From Inia geoffrensis (Eukaryota; Chordata; Mammalia; Artiodactyla; Iniidae): a stretch of 64,000 bases of DNA. A program made the translations under genes and the position numbers. Numbering within the stretch: the first letter of the stretch is position 1; the number at the start of each line of letters is the position of its first letter. Below, piece after piece: positions 37,000-48,360 of the stretch. The DNA is taken from the NCBI GenBank assembly GCA_036417435.1, contig CM070900.1, forward strand, positions 119,614,315-119,678,314. Direction: 5' to 3'. The notes beneath the pieces are model-generated. The model was given only the letters and a program-made list of their open reading frames with translations. It was not told the origin of the DNA and did no database searches.

Positions 37000-37405
37000 C
37001 TCCAACTGATGTTGGCAAAATGCATAGTGCATCTACCATCAAAATTCAAAAAGGAACCCCCCCCCCCAAAAAAAAAATCTCTTCCTAGAATTAATCAATT
37101 ACCTATAACTAAAGAAGTCCTTCAGGACATAAAGCCCATAATAGAAGATTACATGGCTCCAGGCCTCATTATCCTTTATACTAGCCCCTGTAAAACTCCC
37201 ATTTACTGGTGAGAAAACCTAAGGGCTGAGGGTTGAAGTTGTCCAGGACCTCCGAGCAATAAACAACACTGTTATTCCTCAACACCCTGTTGTTCCTACC
37301 TCTCATATGTTACTAACATCCATTCCCACCAAAAGTAAATTTTTGACTGTGATTGATTTATGCAGTGCATTCTTTAGTATTCCAGTTGATAAAGCTTTTG
37401 GAGAA
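37000..37405 (+). pseudogene. ERV reverse transcriptase N-terminal remnant
   Basis: An open segment (37009-37212) reads like the start of RT (QLPITKEVLQDIKP, then YTSPCKTPIYW). A shifted frame then gives VIDLCSAFFSIPVD, the first catalytic-Asp block, with Asp at 37355-37357. The sequence passes into the 3' LTR within about 50 bases, so the YXDD box and everything after it are deleted. Confidence 0.85.
37057..37077. repeat. C11-A10 homopolymer pair
   Basis: Eleven C directly followed by ten A within the decayed RT region. Confidence 0.95.
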
Positions 37406-37415
37406 AGATCTTGTG

Positions 37416-37769
37416 CAACGGGGAAATAAAAAAATAATAATAAACAGAAACCTCAATTAAATAGATTTGGGAGACCAGAAGGGGGAACTCTTATGCCCTG
37501 CTATGATACTAGAGCCCAACAGAAAGAAGAAAGACTCTTCTTCTTTCCTGGGAAAGACTCAGTCAGTGAAAAGCTACTGACTGTTTGTTTACAATAACAT
37601 CCCCAGCATCCTTTTCCACTCCCTAAAAGCGCTCTTCTTTCCTTGCCTTGGGGGGACTTGCACATGGCTCACCGTGGTTGTAGACCTCAAATTGCAGTTC
37701 TCTGTTGATCCTGAATAAACCAACCTTTGTTGGAGAAATATCTGGCAGTTTATTTATTTTAGGTCAACA
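37416..37769 (+). repeat. 3' LTR of the endogenous retrovirus
   Basis: Homologous to 33437-33774 (shared AAACAGAAACCTCAATTAAA, GAAATATCTGGCAGT and AGGTCAACA). The poly-A signal region AATAAACC lies near 37713. Flanking target duplications could not be confirmed: CATAT before the 5' LTR versus ATGTA after this one do not match. Confidence 0.85.
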
Positions 37770-39689
37770 ATGTAGGATACTCAGAGAAATAAGAAAGAAA
37801 ACTAACAGACAACATCTTGGACTAATTTATATTTTTATGTAGAAATTTAGTAATTTATACTCCAGACACATTTGAGAGGCTGTATGTTTTATCATATCTG
37901 CCAGTTTAGTTTATAATATTTATCAGATTAAGTACTTGAGAATATTACTTGAAATATAAAAAAGGAAATTAAATAATTTAAATATATAAAGATTGTCGCA
38001 AATAGTTAAAAACACATGAATTTTTTAATGACCCCAAACATTTTTCAAAAGTTACCTAAAAAGTGATTGCTAAATTTTATAGTCCTAATAACCTTGAATA
38101 AATTTTGGGCATCTAGACTTTAAAATTTGTGACCTCAATAAATTGGAAATTAATTAAACTAAATTCCCCAGTGCTCATTTCTGTACTCAGAACTGCCCTC
38201 CAGGATATCAAAATAAACAAAAGCAAAAAAAAAAAAAAAAATCCTCTTGTATGTAGCAGAAGCAGTAAGCACAAAGTCAGGTTTAAGATGAAAAGAGATA
38301 TTCTAATAGTCCCTTGGGTTTTTAAAGAAGATTTTAAAGGAGATCACTTTGACCTGAAATATTGTTTAATGATCTGTGGGTGCCAGTTCTTTAGAGTTCT
38401 GCCTCTTCTGACTAACTTTTTGTGCCTTTTGTGAATGTGCTCATAAATGCACAGATAATGATGCTTTACTTATTGGCATGGATTCCGTGCAGTTTAACAG
38501 TTTTTAAAGAACATGCAGCATGTCATTTTTCTCTATCTTACAGTTGTATAGTAAGATTTATTTTTCAAGTTATTCTTTTATCCCCTCCAGTTTATTTCTG
38601 TCCTCTTCTATTCTTATATGTAATATGGTAAATAAATACAAATCTCAAGGGGATAATTTATTTCCCTTGTTTTACTACCTTTTAATTTTTTTTCTTTTTA
38701 CAAAGCACATGCTGCACCAGCATAATGTTAATAATAAAGTAACATTAATTATTCACCTAGCAGCAGCCTGAAAAGAAAGGGTACATAGAGGGAGGAGAGA
38801 GTCTGAAAGATAAGTTAATGAGATCATTATCAGTATGTTTTTATATACTTCCCACTCCAAGCTTTATAGTTTCACAATACTTCATCATGAGTATGAGTTT
38901 TTGTATTCTCCTGACAAAAAGTTGTTTCTCTTAGCAATTATAAATTTTAAAAAAGGAGATGAAGCTTTTAAGTGGAATTTCTTTAACATTCCTAAGGCTC
39001 CTTGGACTCCTGTTAGCATGTCTTATTCTTAGTATCTGTAGTAAAAGCACATTTCTCCCTTGTTGTTATACATTTCTAAATTTTCATTACCTCCTTGTAA
39101 ACAATTAAATCACAAAGTAAGCAAAGCCAATTGAATTGTGGCTGAACATCCATCACTACTGCATAGTATTAAAAATTGAAAAAGAATACAGTTTAGCTTT
39201 ACCAGCTAATTTAGTTAGGTATCACCCTAAGGCATCAACATCGTTTATCACTATCACTGCAGCCTGGCATGAAGGAACAATCAACAGTAGCTTTTACAAA
39301 GCAAATTAATTTTTAAAGTTCTTTTTGCTCAGGAAAGGAAAACAAACGTTTGATATCTTTTATGTATAAATCCTTTGTGGTGAATCCCAGTGTCACGATC
39401 AGCCTTAACATTTAGAAGTAAGAAATTATAATACAAGGATGCACTGCCACATGTAATTATTTATGGTTCTCAGATTCCTGAATATCATAAAAATTGTAGC
39501 CTCAAAAGGCTGTGTTTATGTTGAAAAATAAATTATATTCAAAATAGAAATGACTCTACTGTCATTCTTACTAATAATTAAAATGTAAATTATCTTTATT
39601 CATTAGTTATCATTTTAAATGTTTCTTATGAAATCATGTATTTAATACAGCAAATATTATTCATTTTTTTAATAGACTTTAGTTTTTTA
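37770..39689. other. AT-rich DNA, no recognisable gene
   Basis: No gene or confident repeat. There is an A-run near 38225-38241. The open frames at 38129-39032 (+) are short and unlike known proteins. Confidence 0.45.
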
Positions 39690-39939
39690 GAGCAACAAAA
39701 CTGAGAGAAATGTGCAGAGATTTCCCATATACGCACTGCTGCTACTCATGCACAGCATCCTTCTTACCAAATGCCCCCACCAGAGTGGTACATTACGTTA
39801 CAGCTGATGAATCTAAATTGACATGTCATTGTTACACAAAGCCCATAGTTTACATCAGGATTCACTTTAGTGTTGTGCATTGTATGGGTTTAGACAAATG
39901 TGTAATGACATGTACTCATTATTATAGTATCATACAGCC

Positions 39940-39992
39940 TAGTTTTATGGCACTAAATATCCTCATTTAGGATATTTAGTGCCATAAAACTA
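39940..39992. repeat. Perfect 24-bp hairpin with 5-nt loop
   Basis: The 24 bases at 39940-39963 are exactly the reverse complement of 39969-39992, with CATTT between them. It lies within the antisense L1 3'UTR. The left arm agrees with the expected L1 wording there, and the right arm replaces the expected continuation. Confidence 0.97.
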
Positions 39993-40405
39993 AATCATCC
40001 TTCCCTCCCTCCAAACCTCTGGCAACCACTGATCTTTTTATATCTGCATAGTTTTACATTTTTCATAAGTTTATATAATTGAAATCATATAGTATGTAGT
40101 CTTTTTAGATTGATTTCTTTCACTTAGTAATATACACTTAACTTTCCTCCTTAATTTTGCATGGCTTGTTAGCTCATTTGTTTTTAGCACTGGGTAACAT
40201 TCCATTTTCTGGAAGTACCACAGTTTATCTATCCATTCACCTACTGAAGGAAAGCAGTACTGTAGCATTATAGTAAGTCTTGAAGTTGGGTAGTGTTAGT
40301 ACTCTGACTTTGTTCTTCTCCTTCAATATTAACTTGGCTATTCTAGGTCTTTTGCTTCTCCATATAAACTTTAGAATTAATTTGTTGATATCCACAAAAT
40401 AACAA

Positions 40406-41056
40406 GCTGGGATTTTTTTTTTTAACATCTTTATTGGAGTATAATTGTTTTACAATGGTGTGTTAGTTTCTGCTTTATAACAAAGTGAATCAGTTATACA
40501 TATACTTATGTTACCATATCTCTTCCCTCTTGCATCTCCCTCCCTCCCACCCTCCCTATCCCACCCTAGACTCTAGGTGGTCACAAAGCACTGAGGTGAT
40601 CTCCCTGTGCTATGCAGCTGCTTCCCATTAGCTATCTGTTTTACGTTTGGTAGTGTATATATGTCCATGCCACTCTCTCACTTTGTCCCAGCTTACCCTT
40701 CCCCCTCCCCATATCCTCAAGTCCATTCTCTAGTAGGTCTGTGTCTTTATTCCTGTCTGGTCCCTAGGTTCTTCATGACCTTTTTTTTGTAGGTTACATA
40801 TATATGTTTTAGCACATGGTATTTGTTTTTCTCTTCCTGACTTACTTCACTCTGTATGACAGACTTTGGGTCCATCCACCTCACTACAAGTAACTCAATT
40901 TCGTTTCTTTTTATGGCTGGGTAATATTCCATTGTATATATGTGCCACATCTTCTTTATCCATTCATCTGTTTGATGGACACTTTGGTTGCTTCCATGTC
41001 CTGGCTATTGTAAATAGAGCTGCAATGAACATTTTGGTACATGGCTGGGATTTTGA
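40406..41056 (-). mobile_element. Younger 5'-truncated L1, antisense, with TSD, nested in the older L1
   Basis: Flanked by GCTGGGATTTT at about 40407-40417 and 41045-41055. Between them lie the poly-T, an L1 3'UTR (TTTATTGGAGTATAATTG..., CCTCCCTCCCACCCTCCC) and the last part of ORF2 (the minus ORF 40747-40950 contains EYYPAIKRNE). The text is far closer to consensus than the host L1. Confidence 0.95.
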
Positions 41057-41794
41057 TTGAGATTGCATTGAATCTGTAGATCAAATTGGGAAAGACTGAC
41101 ATCTTGACAGTGTTGAGTCTTCCTATCCATGAACAGGGAGCATTTCTCTATTTCGTTAGTTCTTTGATATCTTTCATCAGAATTTTATAGTTTTCCTCAT
41201 GTAGATCTGATATGTATTTGTTAGATTTATACTTAAATGTTTCATTTTTGGAGTGCTAATGTAAACAGTATAATGCTTTTAATTCCAAATTCCACTTGTT
41301 TGCTGTTGGTATAGAGGGAAACAGTTGGCTTTTTTATATTAACCTTGTATCCCGAAACCTTGCTATAGTCCCTTATATTAGTTTCAGGAGTATTTTTTGT
41401 TGATTCTTTAAGATTTTCTACAGTAGATAATCATCATCTGTGAATAAAGACGATTTTAGTTTTTCCTTCCTGATCTGTATACCTCTATTTCCTTTTCTTG
41501 TCTTATTGCATTAGCTAGGACTTCCAGTATGTTGTTGAAAAGCTGTGGTGAGAGGAAATATCCTTGGCTTTTTTTCTGATCTCAGTGGAAGAGCCTGGAG
41601 TGTCTCACTATAAAGTATGATGTCAGCCTTAGGTTTTTTTGTAGATTTTTAAAAATCAAATTGAGGAAATTCCCTTCTATTACTAGTTTAGTAGTTGTCA
41701 TAAGTGGGTGTTGGATTTTGTCAAATGTTTTTTCTCCATCTATTGATACAATCATGCGACTTTTAAAGTAGTTTTTTCTGCTGATGCGATTATT

Positions 41795-41902
41795 ATTTTA
41801 TTTTATTTATTTAAAAAATTTTTTGGCCATGCCACATGGCATGTGGGATTGATCCTATGCCCTCTGTAGTGGAGCCTTAATCATTGGACCACCAGGGAAG
41901 TA
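41795..41902 (-). mobile_element. Short tRNA-derived SINE, antisense
   Basis: Reads TTTATTTATTTAAAAAATTTT, then GGCCATGCCACATGGCATGTGGGAT, then GGACCACCAGGGAAGTACC. It is a short, diverged form without the CHR body. Confidence 0.85.
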
Positions 41903-41973
41903 CCATATTCTTTTATTTTGAAATATTGAACCAACCTTCTCTTCTTCAGATAAATCCCAGTCGGTCATGGTTT

Positions 41974-42007
41974 GTATGTGTGTGTGTGTGTGTGTGTGCG
42001 TGTGTGT

Positions 42008-42056
<49 letters not shown>
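41974..42056. repeat. (TG)n(TA)n compound microsatellite
   Basis: A TG run (about 41975-42007, one CG interruption), then a TA run of about 40 bases (42016-42055). One of the longest simple repeats in the window and likely polymorphic. Confidence 0.97.
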
Positions 42057-42058
<2 letters not shown>

Positions 42059-43403
42059 GCTTTGCTGGGTTTGATTTGTAATACTTTGTTGAGGATTTTG
42101 TCATGTATATTCACAAAATATATTGGTCTCTAGCTTTCTTTTGTTTTTAGTATTGGGGTAATATCTTGTTTTGGTGTTAAGGTAATACTGGTCTAATAGA
42201 ATGACTTGAGAAGTATTCTATCAGTTTCTATGTTCTGAAAGTGAATGTAGAGAATTGGTATAATTTCTAACTTAGATGTTCATATAATTCACCGTGAACA
42301 CATCTGGGCCTGGTGCTTTCTGTTTTTGAAGGTTATTAATTGTGGATTCAATTTCTTTAGTAGATATAGGTCTACTTATTATCAATTTCTTCTTGCATGA
42401 GTTTTGTTCTATTGTGTCTTTGAAGGAATTGGTCCATTTTACTTAGATTATTGAATTTGTGGGCATAGAGTTTCTCATATTATTCCTTTATTATCCTGTT
42501 GCTATTCTTGGGATATGTAGTCATGCCCCTCTTTTACCTGTGATGTTAGTACTGTGTGTACTCTATTTCTTAGTTATCTTAGCTAGAAGCTTATCAATTT
42601 TATTGATTTCTGTTCTTATTTTTATTAATAGATTCTGCTAATTTTGGATTTATATGATTTTCTTCTACCTTTTTAAGGCAGAATTTTAGATGATTTATTT
42701 TAAATCTTCTGCTTAGCATGTGCATTCAGTGCTATAAATTTTTCTCTAAAAACTGCTTTTGCTGCATCACACAAATTTTGATGTTTTGTCTTCATTTTAT
42801 TTAGTCCAAAATATTTTAAAATTTCTCTTGGGATTTCTTTTTTGATACATGCATTATTTAGAAGTGTGTTGTTTAATCTCAAAGTACTTAGAATTTTTCA
42901 GGTATCTTTCTATTGTTAGTTCCTAGTTTAATTCTGTTGTGGTCTGAGAACAAAAGTTGTTTTATATATATTCTTGCAAACTTATTAAGGTATGTTTTAT
43001 GACCCAGAATGTGGTATATCTTGGTGAATGTTCCATGTGAGCTTGAGAAGAATGTGTATTCTGCATTTGTTGGATAAAGTAGTCTATAGTTGTCCATTAT
43101 AACAGTTGGTGTTGCTGAGTTAATCGTGTCTTTAATGATTTTCTGCCTGCTAGATCTGTCTGTTTCTGAGAGAGGGGAATTGTAGTGGCCAACTGTAATA
43201 GTGGACTCATCTTTTGATATTTATCCTTGCATTTCCATCAGTTTTTGCCTCATGTGTTTTGACACTCTGTTGTTAGGCACATACACATTAAGTTTCATTA
43301 TGTCTTCTTGAAAAATTAGCTCTTTTATCATTATGTAATAATACTCTATCTCTAATAACTTATCTTACTCTGGAGTCTGCTCTGTCTAAAATTAATACAG
43401 TTG

Positions 43404-43646
43404 CTCCTGCATTCTTTTTTTTTCTTTTTTTTTTTTTTTTGTGTTACGCAGGCCTCTCACTGTTGTCGCCTCTCCCGTCGCGGAGCACAGGCTCCGGATG
43501 CGCAGGCTCAGCGGCCATGGCTCACAGGCCCAGCCGCTCTGCGGCATGTGGGATCTTCCCGAACCGGGGCACAAACCCGTGTCCCCTGCGTCGGCAGGCA
43601 GACTCTTAACCAGTGCGCCACCAGGGAAGCCCTCCTGCTTTCTTTT
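43404..43646 (-). mobile_element. CHR-type SINE, antisense, in the older L1
   Basis: Flanked by CTCCTGCATTCTTTT and CTCCTGCTTTCTTTT (start 43404 and 43632). A long interrupted poly-T is followed by the near-consensus CHR body and GCCACCAGGGAAGCC. Confidence 0.95.
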
Positions 43647-44325
43647 GATTAGTGTAATCATGGTATATCTTTCCCTATCCATTTTATTGAATCCATATAT
43701 ATGTGTATCTTTATATTTAAAGTGGGTTTCTTATAGACTACATATAGTTGGGTCTTGTTTTTTGGTCTCCTCTGATAATCTCTGTAGAATAACATCTACC
43801 ATATTTGTTAATACCTGCCAAAAACATTAACATATTTTCTATTTGTTGCCCTTATTTTTTGTTTTTGTCTTTCATTCTTTTTCTGCCTTTTGTAGTTTTA
43901 ACTGAACATTTTATGATTCCATTTTCTCTCCTTTCTTACACCATATCAGTTTCACTTCAAGACAGGTCTACGGGCAACAAATTCCCTTAACTTTTGTTTG
44001 AGAAAATCTTTATATCTCCTTCACTTATGAAAGATAATCTCTTATGTGCAGAATTCTAGATTGGTGTTTTTTGTTGTTTTTTTTCCTCTCTCAACACTTC
44101 TAGTATTTCACTTGCATGGCTTCAAAGTAGAAGTTGGATGTAATTCTTATCTTTGCTCTATAGGTAAGATACTTTTTCCTCTAGCATCTTTCAAAAAATT
44201 TTTCTTTATGTTTGAATCTTCATAGTTTGAAAATGGTATACCTAAATTCTGTATTTTGGTGTTTATCCAGCCTGATGTTCTCTGAGCTTCCTGGATGTGT
44301 GGTTTTGGGTCTGTCATTATTTGTG

Positions 44326-44457
44326 GGATATTTCCTTCCTTCCTTCCTCCCCTCGTCCTCTTGCCTTTCCTTCCCTCCCTCTTTTCCTCCTTCCCTCTTT
44401 TCCTCCTTCAACCCCTCCCTCCCTTCCTTCTTTCCTTCCTTCCTTCCTTTCTCTCTG
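44326..44457. repeat. CCTT/CCCT-rich pyrimidine tract
   Basis: About 130 bases almost free of purines on the + strand, built of CTTCC, CCCTC and TTCC units. Long open frames on both strands here (for example 44212-44556) are artefacts of its composition. Confidence 0.95.
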
Positions 44458-44650
44458 CTATTTTCATTATGTACATGTTACATTGATTGTATTTGTTTCA
44501 CAGTTCTTGGATATTTTCTTCTGTTTATTTCAGACTTATTTCTATTTGCTTTTTAGTTTTGGAGGTTTATATGCAGATATCTTCAAACTCAGATTCTTCC
44601 CCTGGTCATATCCAGGCTACTAATAAGCTTGTCAAAGGCATTCTTCATTT

Positions 44651-44882
44651 CTGTTACAGTGGTTTTTTTTGTGTGTGTGTGCGGTATGCGGGCCTCTCAC
44701 TGTTGTGGCCTCTCCCATTGCGGAGCACAGGCTCCAGACGCGCAGGCTCAGCAGCCATGGCTCACGGGCCCAGCCGCTCCGCGGCATGTGGAATCTTCCC
44801 ACATCAGGACACGAACCTATTTCCCCTGCATCGGCAGGCAGACTCTCAACCACTGTGCCACCAGGGAAGCCCTGTTACAGTG
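44651..44882 (-). mobile_element. CHR-type SINE, antisense, with TSD
   Basis: Flanked by CTGTTACAGTG at 44651-44661 and 44872-44882. The tail next to the body is a GT run rather than pure T, as in the copy at 57.7 kb. Confidence 0.96.
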
Positions 44883-45945
44883 TTTTTTATCTCTAGCATT
44901 TCTTTCTGATTCCTTCTTAGAATTTCCATCTCAGTACTTACATTGCTCATTTATTCTTGCATGCTGTCTACTTTATTCATTTGAGCCCTTATCAAACTAA
45001 TCATAACTGTTTAAATTCTCAGCCTGATATTTCCAACATTCTTGCCATGTCTGAGTCTGATTCTGTTGCTTGCTCTATCTCTTCAACTGTAATTTTTGCC
45101 TTTTAGTATATCTTGTAGTTTCTTTTTTTTTGATAGCAGGACATGATGTATTGAGTAAAAGAAACTGCTCTAAACAGGCCTTTATTAATTTAGTGATAGT
45201 GTGTGTAGAGGGGAAGAGTTTTAAAGTAACGAATAGGTCTTAAATCTTTTAATAAGTCTGTGACTCTGAACCGTGACCTACACGTAATTATCAGTCCTCC
45301 TCTACACCCACTTTAGGTTGTACAGTGTGGTTGGAGCAGGCTAACGTTAGTTCTCTTCTCCCATGTGGAAAGTTATAAGTGGAGTTGAACATTTCCCTTC
45401 CACCAGGTCAGTTAGATTCTGATAAAAACCAGGCAGGTTAGGCTCTGTTTAACTAGTTTCTCTTGAGAGCAGACCTTGTTAAGAACAGAATTCTTGGGCG
45501 TATTTCTAAGTGGTTTCTTTTCTTCTCTCCCTACTGGAAGCAGGTGGGGATTTTTCTGTGATACTCATGGTGAGAACCTAGTAAAGATTCAGGAAGTAAA
45601 ACTCACCAATTACGGGGGCCCCTCGATGATGACTGAGTCCCCCTAGCGTTTTTAACTCTTGGAGTTGTGCACACTGAGTCTCCAGCAGTTCATCAATTAT
45701 AATTCAGGGTTCTTTTTTACCCTGGCACTGGCTCCTGTGGAGGCTGTTTCCCCAGCAAGTTGTGATCCTCTGTGTGCACCTGCCTGTCCCTCTAATTTTG
45801 GGGATAGAGGTTTGCCCTGTGACTTCACCCCTCTAACGTATAAGAGGGTTTGTTGATTTTTCAGTTTTTTTCAGTTTTTTGTTGGTAGGATGGAATAATG
45901 ACTTCCAAGCTTCTTACATGCCAGACCAGAAACCAGAAGTCTTCA

Positions 45946-46129
45946 TTTATATTAGTATGTCATAATCATGATATATTTGAGTTAACAATGTAAAACTCAA
46001 TCCAGTCTCATAGTGAAGATTTCACAGCAGATTTGGAGCTAGCAGAAGCATTTTTGATTTTTACAGACAATTCTCAATAATGACAGGATTGAATGATTAA
46101 ATCCAAGTTTGGAAAAATAAAATTGTCAA
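45946..46129. other. unrecognised DNA
   Basis: Nothing identified. Confidence 0.35.
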
Positions 46130-46255
46130 GTTTAGTGCTCTTACTTTTCAGTAAGGAAAATTAAAGACAGAGGAATTGATAGATTTGCCTAAAGTCTGTA
46201 ACAGAGATTAAATTGCATGACTCTGGTATGGTGCTCCTAATTTGATGTTCATCCT
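46130..46255 (+). repeat. MIR SINE, sense
   Basis: TTTTCAGTAAGGAAAATTAAAG, then GATTTGCCTAAAGTCTGTAAC, then TGCATGACTCTGGTATGGTGCTC follow the MIR order. Confidence 0.55.
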
Positions 46256-46849
46256 ATTGTAAAATATACACTTGGTAAAGTTCGTAAAATAAAATCTTGG
46301 CTGCTTTCAAAACGCTTTGACATTATCAGAGTAAGGAGTGATCTGCCTTGGAGCTATAGAAAATGGAAACCCTCAAAGGCCAAAGGCAAATATTAACAGT
46401 TTCCATACAAGCATTATCCCAAGAAATTGCAGATTTAGTCAGCCAGGTTTAACACTTTTATCATCCTTAATATCTAGATAGATGTGAGGTTATATAGGCA
46501 ATGGGTATTTAGTCCACTGGTATTATTTATAAGAATGTTGCTAATGAAAAGGGGTTGTGTAGCCAACTATCATAGTCTATGTTTTATCGTTTTGACTTAT
46601 GTAACTGTGTTGTTCTGATTCCACGCTCATTCAGCATGCTTTGGCTTGCCCCGGGTTTATCTGAAGGAATGGCATAGGAAGATTGTGTAGGCATCCAGTC
46701 CTCTGGCAATTATTTTTATTGTGAATGAATAAAGTATTTTGCTGTGTAAAAGGTACTTTCAGGTGTTTATTTTTGGAATACTTCCCTAAGTTTCCAAAGT
46801 TGGGTTAGTCCTTGCATAAGCATGATCATAACATATTGCACATACTCTG
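46256..46849. other. unrecognised DNA
   Basis: No gene or repeat identified. Confidence 0.4.
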
Positions 46850-47045
46850 TCATAACCCCTCCCATGCTTTGATATTTATTTGACTGTTTACTTATTTGTC
46901 ACTTCCACTAAACTGTATGTTCCTCGAAGAAAATAATTTTATAACATTTGTTGTTTTATTACCAGTACAGAGAACATAGTTGTATGACCAGTTCATAGCC
47001 TGCACATAACAGTTTCTCAGTAAATATTTTAAATGACTGAATGGC
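46850..47045 (+). repeat. L2 LINE 3' end, sense
   Basis: CTGTATGTTCCTCGAAG...ATTACCAGTACAGAGAACATAG...CTCAGTAAATATTTTAAATGACTGAATG follows the canonical L2 3' end order, including the NNCTCAATAAATATTTG-like terminus. Confidence 0.65.
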
Positions 47046-47954
47046 TTATTGGCTGAATTCTAGATTCTAGAAATGAGAAGTTTCCAGAAGATTAATATCA
47101 AATAACCAATATCTCAGTTTAAATGTTTTGAATATAACAATTTTCACATAGTACTAACTGTAAAACCAATCTGTGATGTAAATTTTAAAGTTGTAAAGAG
47201 GGAAAGCTATTACTGCACTTTAGGAAATAAAAATAACATTGACTAATGCAGTGTTTACTTTCAGATAGTATGCACTGTATTTAAATACTATTTATGTATT
47301 GTGATTGATTTTTACAGGCCATGTACTTCAGTAATGGAAAGTTTCCCACCCAGAAAATTAGGAACTGGATGCAAATATTTTTCTGTCAGATTGTTGGTTA
47401 TCTTTGATATACAGATTATAGCCACTATTTTTTTTCCTTAAATATATAATTCAAAATATCAAGCCAAACAAATCCCTGGTTGTTACACAAATTAGGAGTA
47501 TGTACACAATTACTTACTTCTACTGAAAGCAGCAACCTATCCCCTTACTTTACCAACAGTACTGTATAGTAAAAGCTAGGCATCACAAAATATAAAAATG
47601 AACAGATACGTACACTTTCACACCCACATATATACCAGATTGTCTCTGTGTGTCTCATTTCTCCTATTTACTTTGTCTGCCATTTGTAGAATTTAATCTA
47701 TTTCTGGATGACAACTTTTTGTTTTATTATCTTTTATTTTCTCTATCATCAAATAAGGACCTTCTTTTCACTGAGTTTAAATTCCTCCATCATAGACATT
47801 CATAAACTTATGAATGCACAGTATCCATTATTGCCCAGTGAGAACTATTCAGGCTAATACATAATGTTTACTAACACTGGGAGAATAAGGGGAAGAATAT
47901 CTAATCAATGTATTAAGTAACTTGTCAGTAAATATTCTATGTCAATAACTAAAT
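47046..47954. other. AT-rich DNA, no recognisable gene
   Basis: Nothing identifiable. Confidence 0.45.
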
Positions 47955-48194
47955 ACCTAATGCTTGGGCTTCCCTGCTGGTGCAGTGGTTGGGAATCCGC
48001 CTGCCGATGCAGGGGACGCCGATTTGTGCCCCGGTCTGGGAAGATCCCCACATGCCGCGGAGTGGCTAGGCCCGTGAGCCATGGCCGCTGAGCCTGCACA
48101 TCCGGAGCCTGTGCTCTGCAACGGGAGAGGCCACAGCAGTGAGAGGGCCGCGTACCGCAAAAACAAACAAACAAACAAAAAAACCTAATGCTTG
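47955..48194 (+). mobile_element. CHR-type SINE, sense, with TSD
   Basis: Flanked by ACCTAATGCTTG at 47955-47966 and 48183-48194. Starts GGGCTTCCCTGCTGGTGCAG. The B-box region is altered (CCGATTTGTGCCCC). The tail is (AAAC)n. The minus-strand open frames here are only SINE translations. Confidence 0.97.
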
Positions 48195-48214
48195 ATTAGG
48201 AAATGAAACAGATC

Positions 48215-48360
48215 ACTTGGTGTGGTTGCCATTGTCATTATCATCATCAATAATTTGCAAACTTTTTCTAGTTCTAAGCTAATCCCTGAATACTATATTA
48301 ATTCATAAAGCCTATCGGAGCTCTATTCAGTAGTAATTGCTTCCCCATACTAATTTTTGT
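48215..48360 (+). repeat. MIR SINE fragment, sense
   Basis: CTAGTTCTAAGCTAATCC...TTAATTCATAAAGCC...CTATTCAGTAGTAATTGCTTCCCCAT resembles the MIR 5' half. Confidence 0.45.

Larger units (their letters stand above)
33775..37415 (+). mobile_element. Endogenous retrovirus internal region, gag-pro-partial pol, no env
   Basis: Begins right after the 5' LTR with TTTTGTGGCTCATGTGAGGATC-type wording, consistent with a decayed primer-binding site of gamma-like (class I) proviruses. Leader (to about 34.87 kb), gag, protease and the first part of RT follow in the expected order. RT then breaks off directly into the 3' LTR, so RT C-terminus, RNase H, integrase and env are missing. Reading frames are interrupted throughout and a SINE and another LTR are inserted. 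No protein product is expected. Confidence 0.88.
39690..45945 (-). mobile_element. Older L1 element, antisense, heavily interrupted
   Basis: The 3'UTR (about 39690-40100) has antisense wording of a mid-age mammalian L1 (TTTAGAGCAACAAAACTGAG, then CTGATGAATCTAAATTGACATG, then CTCTGGCAACCACTGATC). ORF2 follows in reverse to about 43.8 kb with catalytic F-T-D-D at 41433-41444. ORF1-like and 5'UTR-like text continues to about 45.94 kb (ends AGACCAGAAACCAGAAG). It hosts a younger L1, three SINEs, a dinucleotide repeat and a pyrimidine tract. Many stops; not functional. Confidence 0.85.

Noticed and set aside
44212..44623. Phe/Ser/Pro-rich open frames as secreted or membrane proteins
   Set aside because: They translate a CCTT-rich pyrimidine tract and antisense L1.
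47905..48178. Minus-strand frames of 73-89 aa
   Set aside because: They are translations of the CHR SINE body; the same residues recur at other SINE copies in the window.
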